Assembly: GCA_002261195.1 (NCBI GenBank)
Contig: MVBO01000003.1
Span: 255,413 to 319,412 of the forward strand
Direction: 5' to 3'
Length of the DNA: 64,000 bases
DNA from: Bifiguratus adelaidae
Lineage: Eukaryota; Mucoromycota; Endogonomycetes; Endogonales
Below, piece by piece: positions 30,443 through 42,600 of this stretch (the first letter of the stretch is position 1; each line of letters begins with the position of its first letter). Under the pieces are notes generated by a model. It did no database searches and had not been told where the DNA came from. It was given only the letters and a program-made list of their open reading frames with translations. The position numbers were made by a program, and so were the translations under genes.

Positions 30443-33400
30443 ATGACCGACGAGAGAAGGCGGTACAAGTTCTTCTCACAGGTTGAGGTGAAGGACCCAC
30501 TGGATAGTGCCATTGCGGCACAAGCGTTTCAGGTAATGGTCTATTGTTGAACATGACGGGCCAAGTTGACATGGTTTTGCGAGTAGAAGCCTGACATTGC
30601 GGTGTATGCCAGTGGCCGCGGAAAGATCATACTGGGAACGACGACGGGATACATACATATAATAGACCGCAACTTACATACTCAGAGCTTTCTTGCCTAC
30701 GACAACGGCCGCGTGCTTCTTTTGAAACAAGTAAAGCAGCGCAACTATCTTGTCACGGTTGGCGTAAGTAGAACGCGTTGCATATCGCTAAAGACGTTCT
30801 CAAAGTGGTCATGTAGGACGAAAGTCAACACGATGCTCTTCCGGCTTTAAAAGTGTGGGATTTAGATAGAACGGATTCGAAGGAGACGGGTGCCGACGGA
30901 CGGCCAATTCCACAGTGCGTAAAGACGCTGCGGATACAAACCGGGACGACACCGTTCCCTGTAAGTTGAAACATCAACTTGGACAGGCAATACTGACTCT
31001 GTGTGATTTTGCAGCTTACAGCCTTTGCGGCTGTTGAAAATCTCACACAGATTGCCGTTGGACTCGCCAGTGGCGTGGTCATACTCATTAGAGGAGATAT
31101 CCACAAGGAGAAGACGATTAGACAAAAAGTCATCTTTGAGGCCAACGAGCCGATCACAGGTACGCCGTATATCGAAAACATAGCGCAGGTCGCTGACATG
31201 CCATGAATGTAGCTCTCGGTTTCCGGGAACAAACAAAGTCAACTATATTATTCATTGCTACTACTAGTCAAACGTTATCATTTAATACCTCCGCACCGAA
31301 ATCCAAGGCCGTAAGTGTATCCGTCGGGCATGCGCGGTCTCTCACAACATCTTTGCTAGACGGTCCTAGAGGAGCAGGGCTGTGGTCTCAATTGCGCGGT
31401 CATGAACGAAAGTACTCACGAGATGGTCGTTGGCGGAGAAAAGGTGATGTCGCGCTCGTCCTCACAGGTCGCAACTGACACTTATATCGCGGTTAGGGAA
31501 TATCATTTTTTAATGCCACTGGGAGAAACCATTTCACGTCGTATCCCATGCCCAAGGTCGTAGTGAGAAGCTTTCGCTCAAACTACGTCATCATTGCCAG
31601 TCCCTCAACCAACGCAACGACCACCTTGGAACAGAGACGATTGTCTGCTCCGCAAACGAATGGATCAACCGCGCAAGCTGCCAACTCGGCATATACTGCA
31701 ACCATATCTTCTCAGGATACGGCCCTGCTGAACGCTACCGGGGATGTGAGCAGGGTCGTCATTTTAGATACCGCAAACAACTTTGAAGTTTTCAGCGGTG
31801 GCTTTGCGGGTGCAATTCGGGACATAGTCTGCGAGTGGGGATCTATTTGGCTTATATCGTCGGATGGCCCGGTATGAATTGCATCGTTTATCCTTATTTA
31901 GAATAAGTTACTCATCATATACACAGGTGTTTCGATTGGATGAACTTGACACTCCATCCAAGCTAGAAATCCTGCTGAAGCGGCAACAATTTTCCACTGC
32001 AATCAACCTAGCGAGGTCGCTTAATTACGACGATACCGGCATCATGGAAATATTTCGAAAATATGCAGACTTTTTATACAGCGATGGAGACTTGGACGGT
32101 GCTATGCAGCAGTACATCCGCACTATTGGGAAATTGGAGCCGTCTTATGTGATACGAAGGTATCTAGACCCGCAAAGAGTACACAACCTTATTGCATACC
32201 TGCAAGCGTTGCATCAACAACGTTTGGCCGATAGCGATCACACCACCTTGTTACTCAATTGCTATACCAAGATCAAGGACGTCACGAATCTAGACACATT
32301 TGTGAGCTCAGATGAGAAATGGAGCTTCGACGCCATTACCGCGATAACCGTCTGTCGGCGCTCCGGGTACTTTAGTCAGGCGTTGCTCCTTGCCAAACGG
32401 TACGGTCAGGATGACGCGTACCTTGATATATTGGTTCAGGACCAGCAAGACTACGGTCTAGCGATTGACTTTCTTCGAGAGTCGGGTCCTGCGAGGGCCG
32501 AAGAATATCTACAAAAATATGGCAAGACGCTGCTTCAAAATATACCCGAAACCACGACGCAATTTTTCATTGAACTTTGCATTGGGCAACTACCACTACC
32601 AGCGACCGGTAAAGGCAGAAGATCGCTTGTGAGCCCAGCCAACGGTATCGTTCATTCAGCATTGACACCCCAAACGAATGGCCCGTCAACAACATCACCT
32701 CAACGTCAAACACCTTCCATTCCCTCGAAAGTTCACAAGAAGTTGCAATATAGCCCTCCGCCGGTGCAAAAGTTTCTTTGGATGTTTGTCGATCACACCG
32801 ATCACCTTATCATACTGTTAGAAAAGGTGCTCGAACGTCATCATCTCATTCACAAATCCATATCAAACACTTCGCCAGACTGGACTATTGACAAGGATGA
32901 GGACGCAAAGAGCATTTGGACCACGTTGCTTGACTTGTATTTGCGACGCTTTCAAGTAGAACATCAAGCTGGTCATCAACCAGGCAGTCCCGAGACCGCA
33001 CCAATGACGAATGGAGCCACCAAAGACATCCGTCAAAAACTGCTTAATCACCTTAACGTCTCCGACGTGCAGTATGATGTCAACCAAGCGCTTGTACTGT
33101 GTGAATTGAGAGGCTTTGATGAGGGTGTTGTCTTTATCCTGGAGAAGATGGGATCATACCGGCAAATTCTAGAGTTTTGGATGCAAAAGGGTGTGCCAGA
33201 AAAAGTCCTGGATTCTCTTGATGCGCACGGGTAAGTACTTAAGGCGAGCTCGGCATGCGATAGGGTCCTTGGCTCACGCGGATTTCATGTATACAGACCA
33301 AAAGATCCGTCGTTATATCCCTTGGCATTGACCTACATCTCGTCAAGTGCGGCAATCATGCGTCGGTCGCGGCAACAACTGCTTGACATCCTACAACGCA

Positions 33401-33993
33401 TCAGCGACACGCCGGACAACGACGATGAAGCTACCCCAAGTGCTCTATCGCCTATACAAGTCATCGAAGCGTTCGGTGCCCATGGGATAGCCACCGTGGG
33501 ATTAGTGAGCGACTGTATTCGTACCTGGTTCGCGCATCGCGCTGACGAAATGAGGGAAGATGAGAGTTCGTTCAAGGAATATCAGCAGGAAACCCGTCAG
33601 AAAAAGGACACACTACAACGTGTATATTCCATGGCTCATATCGTGGATCCCACCAACAGCACATGCCAAAAATGTGATCAGCAACTCTTTTATCCCGCTG
33701 TACAATACGCCTGCGATCATGTTTACCATCGTGCATGCCTGATGGACGACACAGGCAAACGATTACCACCACAGACGTGTCCAGAGTGCGCCAATCGTGA
33801 TGAGATGGTGAAGGAAATCCGACAGAATCAGAAAGCGGATGCGCACCAGCATGATATGTTTTTGATCGAGGCAAGTATACAGGACATTATACATACTTTG
33901 TCATTCACCTCCTCACTCATTACCCAGCTGGAGGATGCAGTGGATGGATTTCATGTCATGGCAGATTATTTGAGCAGAAATGTCATGGACTGA
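30443..33993 (+). CDS. VPS11: Vps11, core subunit of HOPS/CORVET tethering complexes
   Basis: Nine exons: 30443-30532, 30587-30763, 30817-30960, 31015-31159, 31213-31310, 31360-31443, 31497-31871, 31927-33230, 33297-33993; 1037 residues. An N-terminal beta-propeller (about 1-400, FFSQVEVKD, LVTVGDDESQHDALPALKVW), an alpha-solenoid/CHCR region (about 400-900, LDELDTPSKLEILLKRQQFS) and a C-terminal RING (about 929-970, CQKCDQQLFYPAVQYACDH ... CPEC). This layout and length are those of Vps11, which joins the class C Vps core for endosome and vacuole fusion. A longer start at 30407 (MDDYQNELLSSS) is possible; I prefer MTDERRRYKFF because the 'RRYKFF' start is conserved. The RING is of the H2 type. 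Confidence 0.93.
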
Positions 33994-34177
33994 ATCCGTT
34001 AGATCTAACCAGGCGTTGCAACCAACTGGTTTGTCCATAAATGGAATTGCAAAAAAAGGATGGCGTGATGGGGAGTGATTCATTCGATCTTATCTATCAG
34101 CTTGGTTTCTGCTTTTCTTTTACTTTCTTCTCTCGTACCGACAGTCGAAAGGACTCTTTATACTTTACGTAGAGGAC

Positions 34178-35748
34178 ATGGCAACTAAAGTAAATGGTAC
34201 TGATTTAGAGGCCGACCTCTCCACGTCTCCGAATGCCACCTTTCCCGAACGTGCGGATGGCAGTGCTGCGCAACCTCGTCGGACGTCTGTCTCTCAACTT
34301 CCAAAACCAAGAGCACTGAGACCTTTTAACACGTCAGAAATCAAAATTTTGTTGCTGGAAAACATCAACGCAACGGCTGTAGAGGCTTTTAAAAAGCAAG
34401 GGTATCAAGTGAGTTGTCGATGTAGTCTTTGCCGACAGGGCCTTGAGAACGCGACACTGATCTGGCCACTTTGTCTAGGTGGAAACGTATACCAAGTCAC
34501 TTCAAGGTGAAGAATTGTTGGAAAAGATTAGGGATGTGCAGGTGATTGGTATCCGTTCAAAGACCAAATTGACCAAGGCTGTGTTGGCGGAAGCCAAGAA
34601 TTTGCTCGCCATCGGGTGCTTTTGTATCGGTACCAATCAAGTTGATCTGATCAGTGCTGCCAAGCAAGGTGTAAGTCGTCGACACGTTGTACATGGCCGT
34701 CACGTTTTACTCATAATGTCCCTGCCCTAGATTGCCGTCTTTAACTCTCCCTTCTCCAATTCTCGCTCTGTTGCCGAACTGGTGATTGCCGAAATCATCA
34801 CGCTTTCTCGTCAATTGGGTGATCGTTCCTCTGAGATGCATCAGGGTATCTGGAACAAGGTTTCCAAGAATTGCTACGAGATTCGAGGCAAGACGCTGGG
34901 CATCGTCGGTTATGGTCATATTGGCACACAACTCTCCGTCCTCGCCGAAGCGATGGGCATGAAGGTCTACTTTTATGATGTCCTGACAATCATGCCTTTG
35001 GGTACAGCACAACAAGTGGATTCGCTCGAGGATCTCCTTGCTGTCTCCGACTTTGTGACACTCCATGTCCCCGAGACGGAGGATACCAAGAACATGATCG
35101 GCGAGCGCGAGATCATGGGTTACATGAAGAAGGGCACCTACTTGATCAACGCTTCTCGTGGCACAGTGGTAGACATTCCCGCTCTGGTGAAGGCTCTCAA
35201 GTCTGGACACCTCGGTGGTGCTGCCATTGATGTGTACCCCAAGGAACCCGCTTCCAATGGCAACACGTTCGCAGAGTATTACCCCGAACTCATGTCCTGC
35301 CCCAACACCATCCTCACCCCGCACATTGGTGGATCGACCGAAGAAGCTCAGCGCATGATCGGCATCGAAGTCTCCACGTCCCTCATCCGTTACGTGAATC
35401 AAGGATCCAGCACAGGTGCCGTCAACTACCCCGAAATTGACCTTCGTGCCATTCGCGAAGAAGAAAGCTCCACCGTGCGTTTATTGTATAGCCATCAAAA
35501 CGTTCCGGGTGTATTGAGGGTAAGTGTGTTCGCTGGTATCTACAGGCCCATTCAATCTCATCATCGATCGCTAGGAAATCAATGAAATCCTCGCCAATCA
35601 CAATGTCGACAAACAATTCTCAGACTCTCGAGGCGACATTGCGTATCTCATGGCCGATATCAATGACGTTACCGTCCAAGAGATTGAGAATATCTACAAC
35701 AAAGTAACTGCGACAAGAGCCAACATTCGTACTAGAGTCTTGTATTAG
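34178..35748 (+). CDS. SER3: D-3-phosphoglycerate dehydrogenase
   Basis: Four exons: 34178-34408, 34479-34670, 34731-35519, 35575-35748; 461 residues. First step of serine synthesis: oxidises 3-phosphoglycerate with NAD. It has the fungal N-terminal extension with LPKPRALRPFNTSEIKILLL, the Rossmann motif LGIVGYGHIGTQ (about 195), ASRGTVVD (catalytic Arg, about 282), a conserved Glu and TPHIGGSTEEAQ (catalytic His, about 337), then a C-terminal ACT domain (about 385-461, VPGVLREINEILANHNV) that binds serine for feedback control in the family. CT-rich stretches (34110-34132) precede the ATG. The stop lies only 47 bp before MTHFR on the same strand. Confidence 0.96.
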
Positions 35749-35795
35749 ATGTTGATTTGATCGCATCCCCCTTTTTTTCCTTGTCTAAACGTGAT

Positions 35796-38128
35796 ATGAA
35801 GGTCATCGACAAGATTCGTCAAGCAGAGGCTGAAAACAGGCCCTTTTGGTCCTTTGAGTACTTTCCACCCAAGACACAGCAGGGTGTATTGAACCTCTAT
35901 GACCGCCTAGAGAGAATGCAGAGTCTGGGACCCGAGTTCATTGATGTCACTTGGGGTGCTGGCGGCACGACCAGTGACGCTACGTCGGCTATCGTGGAGA
36001 CAGCGCAGTCGGTCTATGGTCTCGAGACAATGATGCATCTGACGTGCACCAATATGCCCAAGGAGAAGGTAGATGTTGCCTTGAAGCGAGCCAAAGAGTG
36101 CGGGTGTCAGAATATCTTGGCTCTGCGAGGTGATCCGCCCAGGGGTCAAGTCGAGTGGGAAGAGTGCGAAGGTGGTTTTTCGAATGCTGGAGACCTGGTG
36201 CGCTATATTCGCAAGGAGTACGGAGACTACTTTGGCATTGCTGTCGCAGGTGAGCATCAACGCGGCTTGGATGGGATCCGAAGCTTATTGGCGCCAAGGT
36301 CATCCGGAAGGACACCCAGATTCCGCAAGTCAAGAGGAAGAGCTTGCTCACTTGAAGGACAAGATCGAAGCAGGTGCAGATCTGGTAGTGACGCAGTTGT
36401 TCTTTGATCCCAAGCTATTCTTGCGCTATGTGCACCGCTGTCGAGCCGCTGGCATTACCTGCCCTATCCTGCCCGGTATCTTTCCGCTTCAAAACTATGG
36501 TGGCTTGCAACGCATCGTCAACTTCAACGGACATTACGTTCCCGATGAGCTCTGGAAGGATCTTGAACCAATCAAGGAAGATGATGCAAAGATCAAAGAG
36601 TATGGTGTTCAAAAGGCCATTTCTTGGGTCAAGGAATTGATGGCTGCCGGCATTACCGGTTTCCATTTTTATACCTTCAATCTGGAGAAGAGTACTCGGC
36701 TCGTTCTTGAAGGTATGCAATTAGTTGCGCCCTTGGAAGTCGTAAAGCCTTTGCCTTGGAGTCCGGTGAGTAAAATCTTTCGCGTTTCTAGCCTTAAGCT
36801 GATCTAGACGTTCGCAGTCGTTGCATAGAAAGCGAACCAAAGAAACCGTACGTCCCATCTTTTGGCGCAATCGGACTGCCAGTTATATTCAACGAACCGA
36901 GACCTGGGACGAATTTCCGAATGGTCGATGGGGTGACTCACGATCGCCAGGTAAAGCTCAATGAATTGTTGCACAACTGTCAATCTGACAAATTCCCCTA
37001 GCCTTTGGCGATCTTGATTTTCACGGTATTAGCCTAAAGTATGGCAAGCAAGATTGCCTTGGCATGTGGGGAACTCCCACCACTGCTGACGAGATATCTG
37101 CCTTGTTCGCAAGATATCTCAAAGGTCAAGTTGCTTCGCTTCCGTGGAGCGCGCAACAACTTGCAGGCGAGACGTCTGTCATCAATGATTTATTGCAGGA
37201 TATTAATCTGAAAGGATACTGGACCATCAACTCGCAACCGGCTGTCAATGGTATCAAGTCATCCGATCGAACGTTTGGCTGGGGACCGTCGAATGGTTAC
37301 GTCTACCAGAAAGCATATATCGAGTTCTTCACCTCGCCTGAGCTCCTTGACGAGCTAATTGCTCGCATCGATGCCAAAGACCAGGATCTCATCACCTTTT
37401 ACGCCATGAATAGTGCGGGCGATTTGCGAACGAACTCCAAGAGTGATTTGCCTAATGCGGTGACGTGGGGTGTCTTCCCAAACAAGGAGATTGTACAGCC
37501 TACGATTGTCGAGGGGAGCGCCTTTGCTGTTTGGAAGGTAAGGAACAAAAACAATCCTTGAGATGCATGCTGGTCTCTGTCGAAGCGTGATACACATGCG
37601 CTATTCTTGCATAACCCGTTCAGGCGGGGCTGCTGGTTGGGCATGACTAAGTTGACCATTCATTGATTGCGTGAGCTTTGGCACTGACCGTGTTGCAACA
37701 AATTCTTCTTCACTCTGGGCTTCCGCTTCTCTGCATCATCGCAATGACCTTATGCTATGATGTTTATCTTGGTCATGTTCAACACATTGGCCGCCTTGGT
37801 CAAATTTTCTCTCTTCGCGCCCATCCATTGGCGCGATGTCATCTTACTCATCCAAATGGCACTTTACTACTAACATGTTCAACACATGACTTCCTTTCGC
37901 TTGTTGGGTTCCACTCGACGCGAATTGCGGGTCCTTCTTTTCCCTATTCCCCGTCCCAATCTACAGGATGAAGCTTTCGCTCTATGGGCAAAATGGAGAT
38001 CCATCTATGACGAGGGCAGCACTTCATATGCGCTTATAGGTCAAGTCATTGAGAAGTATTATCTGGTCAACATTGTGCACAATGATTTTCAGGACGCTGA
38101 CGGACTTTGGACATTGTTGTTGGGTTAG
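35796..38128 (+). CDS. MTHFR: Methylenetetrahydrofolate reductase
   Basis: Five exons: 35796-36249, 36299-36765, 36818-36950, 37002-37537, 37967-38128; 583 residues. Reduces 5,10-methylene-THF to 5-methyl-THF for methionine and hence SAM synthesis. N-terminal TIM-barrel catalytic half: [64 protein letters not shown] linker with RPIFWRNR leads to the eukaryotic regulatory half ([42 protein letters not shown]), where SAM binds in animal enzymes. The start is the ATG at 35796; a 35757 start would need a non-ATG codon. The last intron is 429 nt, far above the local norm. The stop is 89 bp from the convergent ZIP gene. Confidence 0.96.
37538..37966 (+). other. Long (429 nt) last intron of MTHFR with a 14-bp direct repeat
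   Basis: Donor AAG|GTAAGG, acceptor TCTACAG; the join gives AVWKDEAFALW, conserved in the family, so the intron is genuine. It contains catgttcaacacat twice, at 37774-37787 and 37874-37887, exactly 100 bp apart. I see no ORF or RNA gene in it that I can support. Confidence 0.75.
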
Positions 38129-38217
38129 AGTACATGATGACGATATTTGGATGTGGCAGAGATTGCATGTACTGCCGTCGTTCGTATTTATTCGATGTAT
38201 CTACAAGATATCTACAT

Positions 38218-39575
38218 CTAAGGCATTTCAGCCAACGTTTCAGATGCGATCACGGTGGCTGCGCCAACGAGCGTACATGCCACAATCACCCATTTTCGTT
38301 CTGTACACTTCCAAGCCTGGGGCCCCAGACCGGTGGCAACGACACTAAACATCATACCGCTCACCACTCCAAAACAAACGCCAAACAAGATGCCCTGCCA
38401 TTCTTGATCCTCCTTGGGCGTTTCCTTTGTCCTTCGGAGAAGACTGTATCCAATGAGCGCCCCGATAGGCTGCGAGAGTCCTCCCATACCCGCGCTCAGG
38501 AAAAAAGCTTTGGTGCGGGAGTGAAGGGCAGCATAGAGCGGTAGAGCAATCATGAAACCTTCGGTTAGATTGTGAATGGCAATGGACACAAAGACGGATA
38601 GACCGAGAGATCGAGAGGCAGCGGTCGATACAAAGGTGATGAGGCCTTCGGGAAATTTGTGCATACAAATGGCCACAGCCGTTTGAAGGCCCATGGTAAA
38701 GAAGGTAGAGCGGGTACGAGCGGTGGGATGAGGGGTATGCTGGGTGGATGGCGTGACGGAGGAGGTAGGTTGTGCGGTGCTGGGAGGTGACTCTAGATCG
38801 CTCGGCCGTTGATCATACTGGAAAGCTCGGTTTCGCTTGACGCATTTGACGCATTTACGAGTCAATGGATCCTTGGCAAATTCTGCGGCTTCTGCAGCCG
38901 TGCCGCAATAGACAAGATCGCCTGTTGTAGGTTCATAGGTAGCGCAGACAAAGCATTTCGAGTGCTTGATCCTTTCGGAACCGGTTTTCCTGAGGAGCTT
39001 TTTGGAATGGATCCTAACAATATAATCGCTTTGCGAGTCGCTGTGGCGCTTAATAGGACGATTCGCGTCCACCTGTCCGTCGATACCGTAGATGTCGCTA
39101 TGATGGGCATCGCCACGGCCAAGCAGCGGTTCAGTTTCCTGGGCTTCCTCAGCGTCGTCACCGCAGTGGTGTACCGCGTGAGGTGTGCATATCGAGATCA
39201 ACTTATTGAGGAGCAAGGTGACAAACGTGCCGACCGCAAAGAAACCAAACGTGGTAACCACAGCGTGCGCGGCAAAAGGTTCTACTTGGCTCAAACTTTC
39301 CAACGAAGCCGGCAGTAGAACATACAGCGAAGAGCACAACTGCAAAGAGGTAAGCGTCAGTGAGTCCCCAACGCCAACAGCGCTTCAACCCAGACACTGA
39401 CCATCACACCGACCGATAAGCCCAAGCTACAGCTCATGAATGCTTGATTCCCTAGAATACTGTAGCCTGCCTTTCGCCGAGCAAGCAATGCATCAACAAA
39501 GACCACTGAAGCACCGAGAACGCAGGCCACTGAGGATCCCAGCGTCAGAATCCACCCAGCAGCGTGATTCTCCAT
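38218..39575 (-). CDS. ZIP-family metal transporter, Zrt3-like
   Basis: Two exons: 39402-39575 and 38218-39339; 431 residues. ZIP transporters move Zn, Fe or Mn toward the cytosol; Zrt3 releases vacuolar zinc. TM1-TM3 lie in the first ~90 residues (SLGLSVGVMLCSSLYVLLPA spans the junction). A long hydrophilic loop (about 95-225) carries a 'HAVHHCGDDAEE' stretch and Cys pairs (CFVCATYE, CVKCVK) that could bind metal. The core metal site is in ICMHKFPEGLITF and SIAIHNLTEGFMIALPLY, the TM4-TM5 His/Glu motifs of the family. The cytosolic Cys-x2-Cys pairs are an unusual addition. It is divergent from the lipase gene, with 58 bp between starts. Confidence 0.88.
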
Positions 39576-39633
39576 GTTTCAAGAGAAGCCTGTCATTAAT
39601 TGTCACGGCGTTATAACTTCTGAACACTTCTAG
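39576..39633. promoter_or_regulatory. 58-bp bidirectional start region, ZIP transporter / lipase
   Basis: Start codons at 39575 (minus) and 39634 (plus) leave 58 bp for both 5' UTRs. No TATA box or known operator is visible. Confidence 0.5.
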
Positions 39634-42600
39634 ATGGATGGCAACGAGAGCGTTGGACCTTCACGACAACGCCACAAGGTATCATCACGAGGGTCCTCTG
39701 GTCTGCTAAAGACGTTACGGGTGGCAGGTAAGCATCGAAAAGCAAGGTGCCAGGGATAACCAGAGAAGGGAACGCCTGGCGTGCAAAACAAGAGAGTTGG
39801 CCATACTCACTCTTGTTGCGTCCCTCCCTGCAGACGAAGTCAAGATTACCATCACCTCCATCAACCTATCGCATCCCACGCTACTTCACCTTCGTCCGGA
39901 TCCATCCAAATTCTATACACCTGGCGGATCAAATGTTCAGGAGGGGTCGACCAAAGGGGACATAACACGCGCGCGGACGTTTGTACGTGTTCGATTGCAT
40001 GGCATGGACTATACCACTCCCATCTCTACCGACTTGCATGATCATACATTCATCAAATTCGTCTTTCCGGTCAACATGCATTCGATGCTTTACGATGATG
40101 TCAAGATTGAAATTGTCGAAGTGGGAGCATGGGCAACGCCCAGTAGTGACATCTCTAGCCGACTCCTTGGATTCGTGAACAATGTATGGACCTTTGGACA
40201 CAACGAAGTTGTTCGCGCCAGATGCATTGTTACACTTCGGGAGGTTTGGCGGGATTGGAGGACGGTGGATGAGTGAGTATTCTTGTATGTTGCATTGTCA
40301 ATGGATGGACGTACTCAATGTGTTCTCTGTTGTCTAGACTATTTCCATTGACCTTGCCGAGCTCGCAAACACTCCAAACATCATCGGACGTGTCAAATCA
40401 TCCTTATATCGGTACCCTGGGACTTCGGCTCGAATTCGAGTTTCCTGTGGTTGAGGAATCGTTCAAATCGGATGCGGCTGATGAGACCAGCCTGACACAT
40501 CGAGGTGCTCTTACAAAGGAGGAGCTTGAACGGTTACGCATGGTAGAGGATGACGCCTTGTATCGTTCCAATTCACAATCTAGCCAAGCCAGCAGCGATG
40601 GGGATTCCGCAGACCAAGGGGAAGACGACGATCGCTCGGCGGATACCTGGGAAAGCCATCAGCCGCAACGACAAGAGTCGACATCATCCAATAGAAGTCG
40701 GATGTCTCTTCGTAGCCTGCGAAATGTGGAAAGCGTTGGCACTCTACAACGAACCAACATTGTGCGAAGGAAGGGAAAGGTAGACTCTCGGCTATCTAGG
40801 GCAAAATCAGTGCGTGTTCCCAACATAAATACCGGCGAAGAAGCGCAGGAATGGGAAGACGACATCCTCGGTGCATATGACGAAGACGGAGCGAAAGCAG
40901 AGGAGGATGAACAAGAAGTTGAGGATACCGGTGACCACGCGGAGACTATGGTCATGCCATCTAGCCCCACAGGCTTGACAGATGATGAAGCCGACTTGAC
41001 GAAGGCAATCGTCGCGGAGCAAAACGAGGATATATCCGTAGGGGAAACCCCTGCAGCAGACACACCAGCACCAAACGATGTCGTTCGACCTAGGCGACAG
41101 CAGACAGTTATTTCGGTCGCTACGAGCTCCGCTCCCTCTTCGCACGCAAACTCGCTGGATGATTTGTCGAGCAACGCCAGCATCCGACGCAGTGTCAAGC
41201 GACAAGGCACCCGCTTCCAGATGGACAAATGGGTGCATCAGCGCTATCGCGAAAACCGAACTAGCGACGGAGATAGCGGATTCGCTTCGCAATCAACCGA
41301 TTCGATGAGAGACCTTGAGGCGGAGGCCGTCCCGTTACCTAAACGGACTAACAGTCAATCCTCCTTCTCCTCTGTCGATTCCCAAAGTACCATGGCTACC
41401 ATGGCTACCATGGCCACATCGAAATCCGCGCGGACGTCCAATTTATTTGCCAACAACTTCAATGTCGCTCTACGTGAGTTTTATCTCTTGTACAAGACCT
41501 ATTTTGGATCTGGCTGGAAGAAGATTGGATGGCGAGAGTTTATGAAGGGTTGGAAGGTGATGGGTGGCTACTACGAGCGCGAATTACAGTAAGTCAACAC
41601 TCCAATGCATGTCTGCAGTCCACGTCGCTGACTAAGCCTAGTCAATTGACAAGAGATGACAATATCAAGATGTCCAATCTGGAACGCAGCAGGAAGATGC
41701 TAGAATATGCAGTGTGCGCTTATGTACGTCGTCATCTGATCTCGACGCGCGAGTATAACCATTTCTTATATTTAGGGAACTACTGGCAAGTTTCTCTTTG
41801 GCACAGAGCACATGCTCAAGAGTAAGTTCTCGAAAGCATCCTGTGAGCCATACTGACCTTTGTCTCGACGTAGATCTGGCTCGAATGGGCTCGGATAAAA
41901 AGGCTATTATGGCGTACTTCAAATTGAGTCGCGACGACATGATTGTTTGGTCATACCCCAAAGCAACACTGCTACCAAATTACTATATCGTTCGCGATCC
42001 TTCCACCAATGTCATCGTCCTTGCTGTGCGTGGTTCGATGGTAAGTGTCGAGCGGAACGAAGTTGAGCCAATGACATGCTCACCAAGGCATTAGAGCATT
42101 CAGGATGCGTTGACGGACCTTCGATGTGAGGTCGTACCCTTTGAAGGCAACATGGTCCACAAAGGAATGCTGACATGTGCCGAATATATCTTGGAGCAGA
42201 GTATTGGCGATATTGTCCGCGCTGCTCGTTCCTTTGGGGCGAGCGAGGTTGTATGGTAGGTAATTTTGTGCTTGCTATTGACCGACGCGTAACAATTTCT
42301 TAGTGTTGGCCACTCACTCGGAGCGGGCATCGCTGCTTGCGTCACGTATTTGTTGCGGACTCGTTTGTTAAAGTACGATTGCTGCTTGTATGTTCACGGG
42401 TATACCTGGGGGTAAGCTAAATTGTCGCCCATTGTATGGTGTTCCTGAAGCATGTCCTTTAGATGCCCGCCATGGTTTTCGGCTGAAATGGCTGACGCCT
42501 GCAAGGGCTTCATTGAGTCTTTTGTGAACGAGAACGACGTCGTCTCGCGCATGAATTACGAAAATGCCATGATGTTTCGCGACTTATTTGGGGTCTTGGT

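Noticed and set aside
40659-41292. Minus-strand ORFs (189 and 161 codons) over the lipase linker
   Set aside because: They oppose a low-complexity acidic, Ser-rich coding region that is clearly part of the spliced lipase; composition alone explains them.
41391-41417. Tandem 9-bp repeat (atggctacc) as a mobile or regulatory repeat
   Set aside because: It is a short in-frame codon repeat inside the lipase linker (Met-Ala-Thr three times), best explained by slippage.
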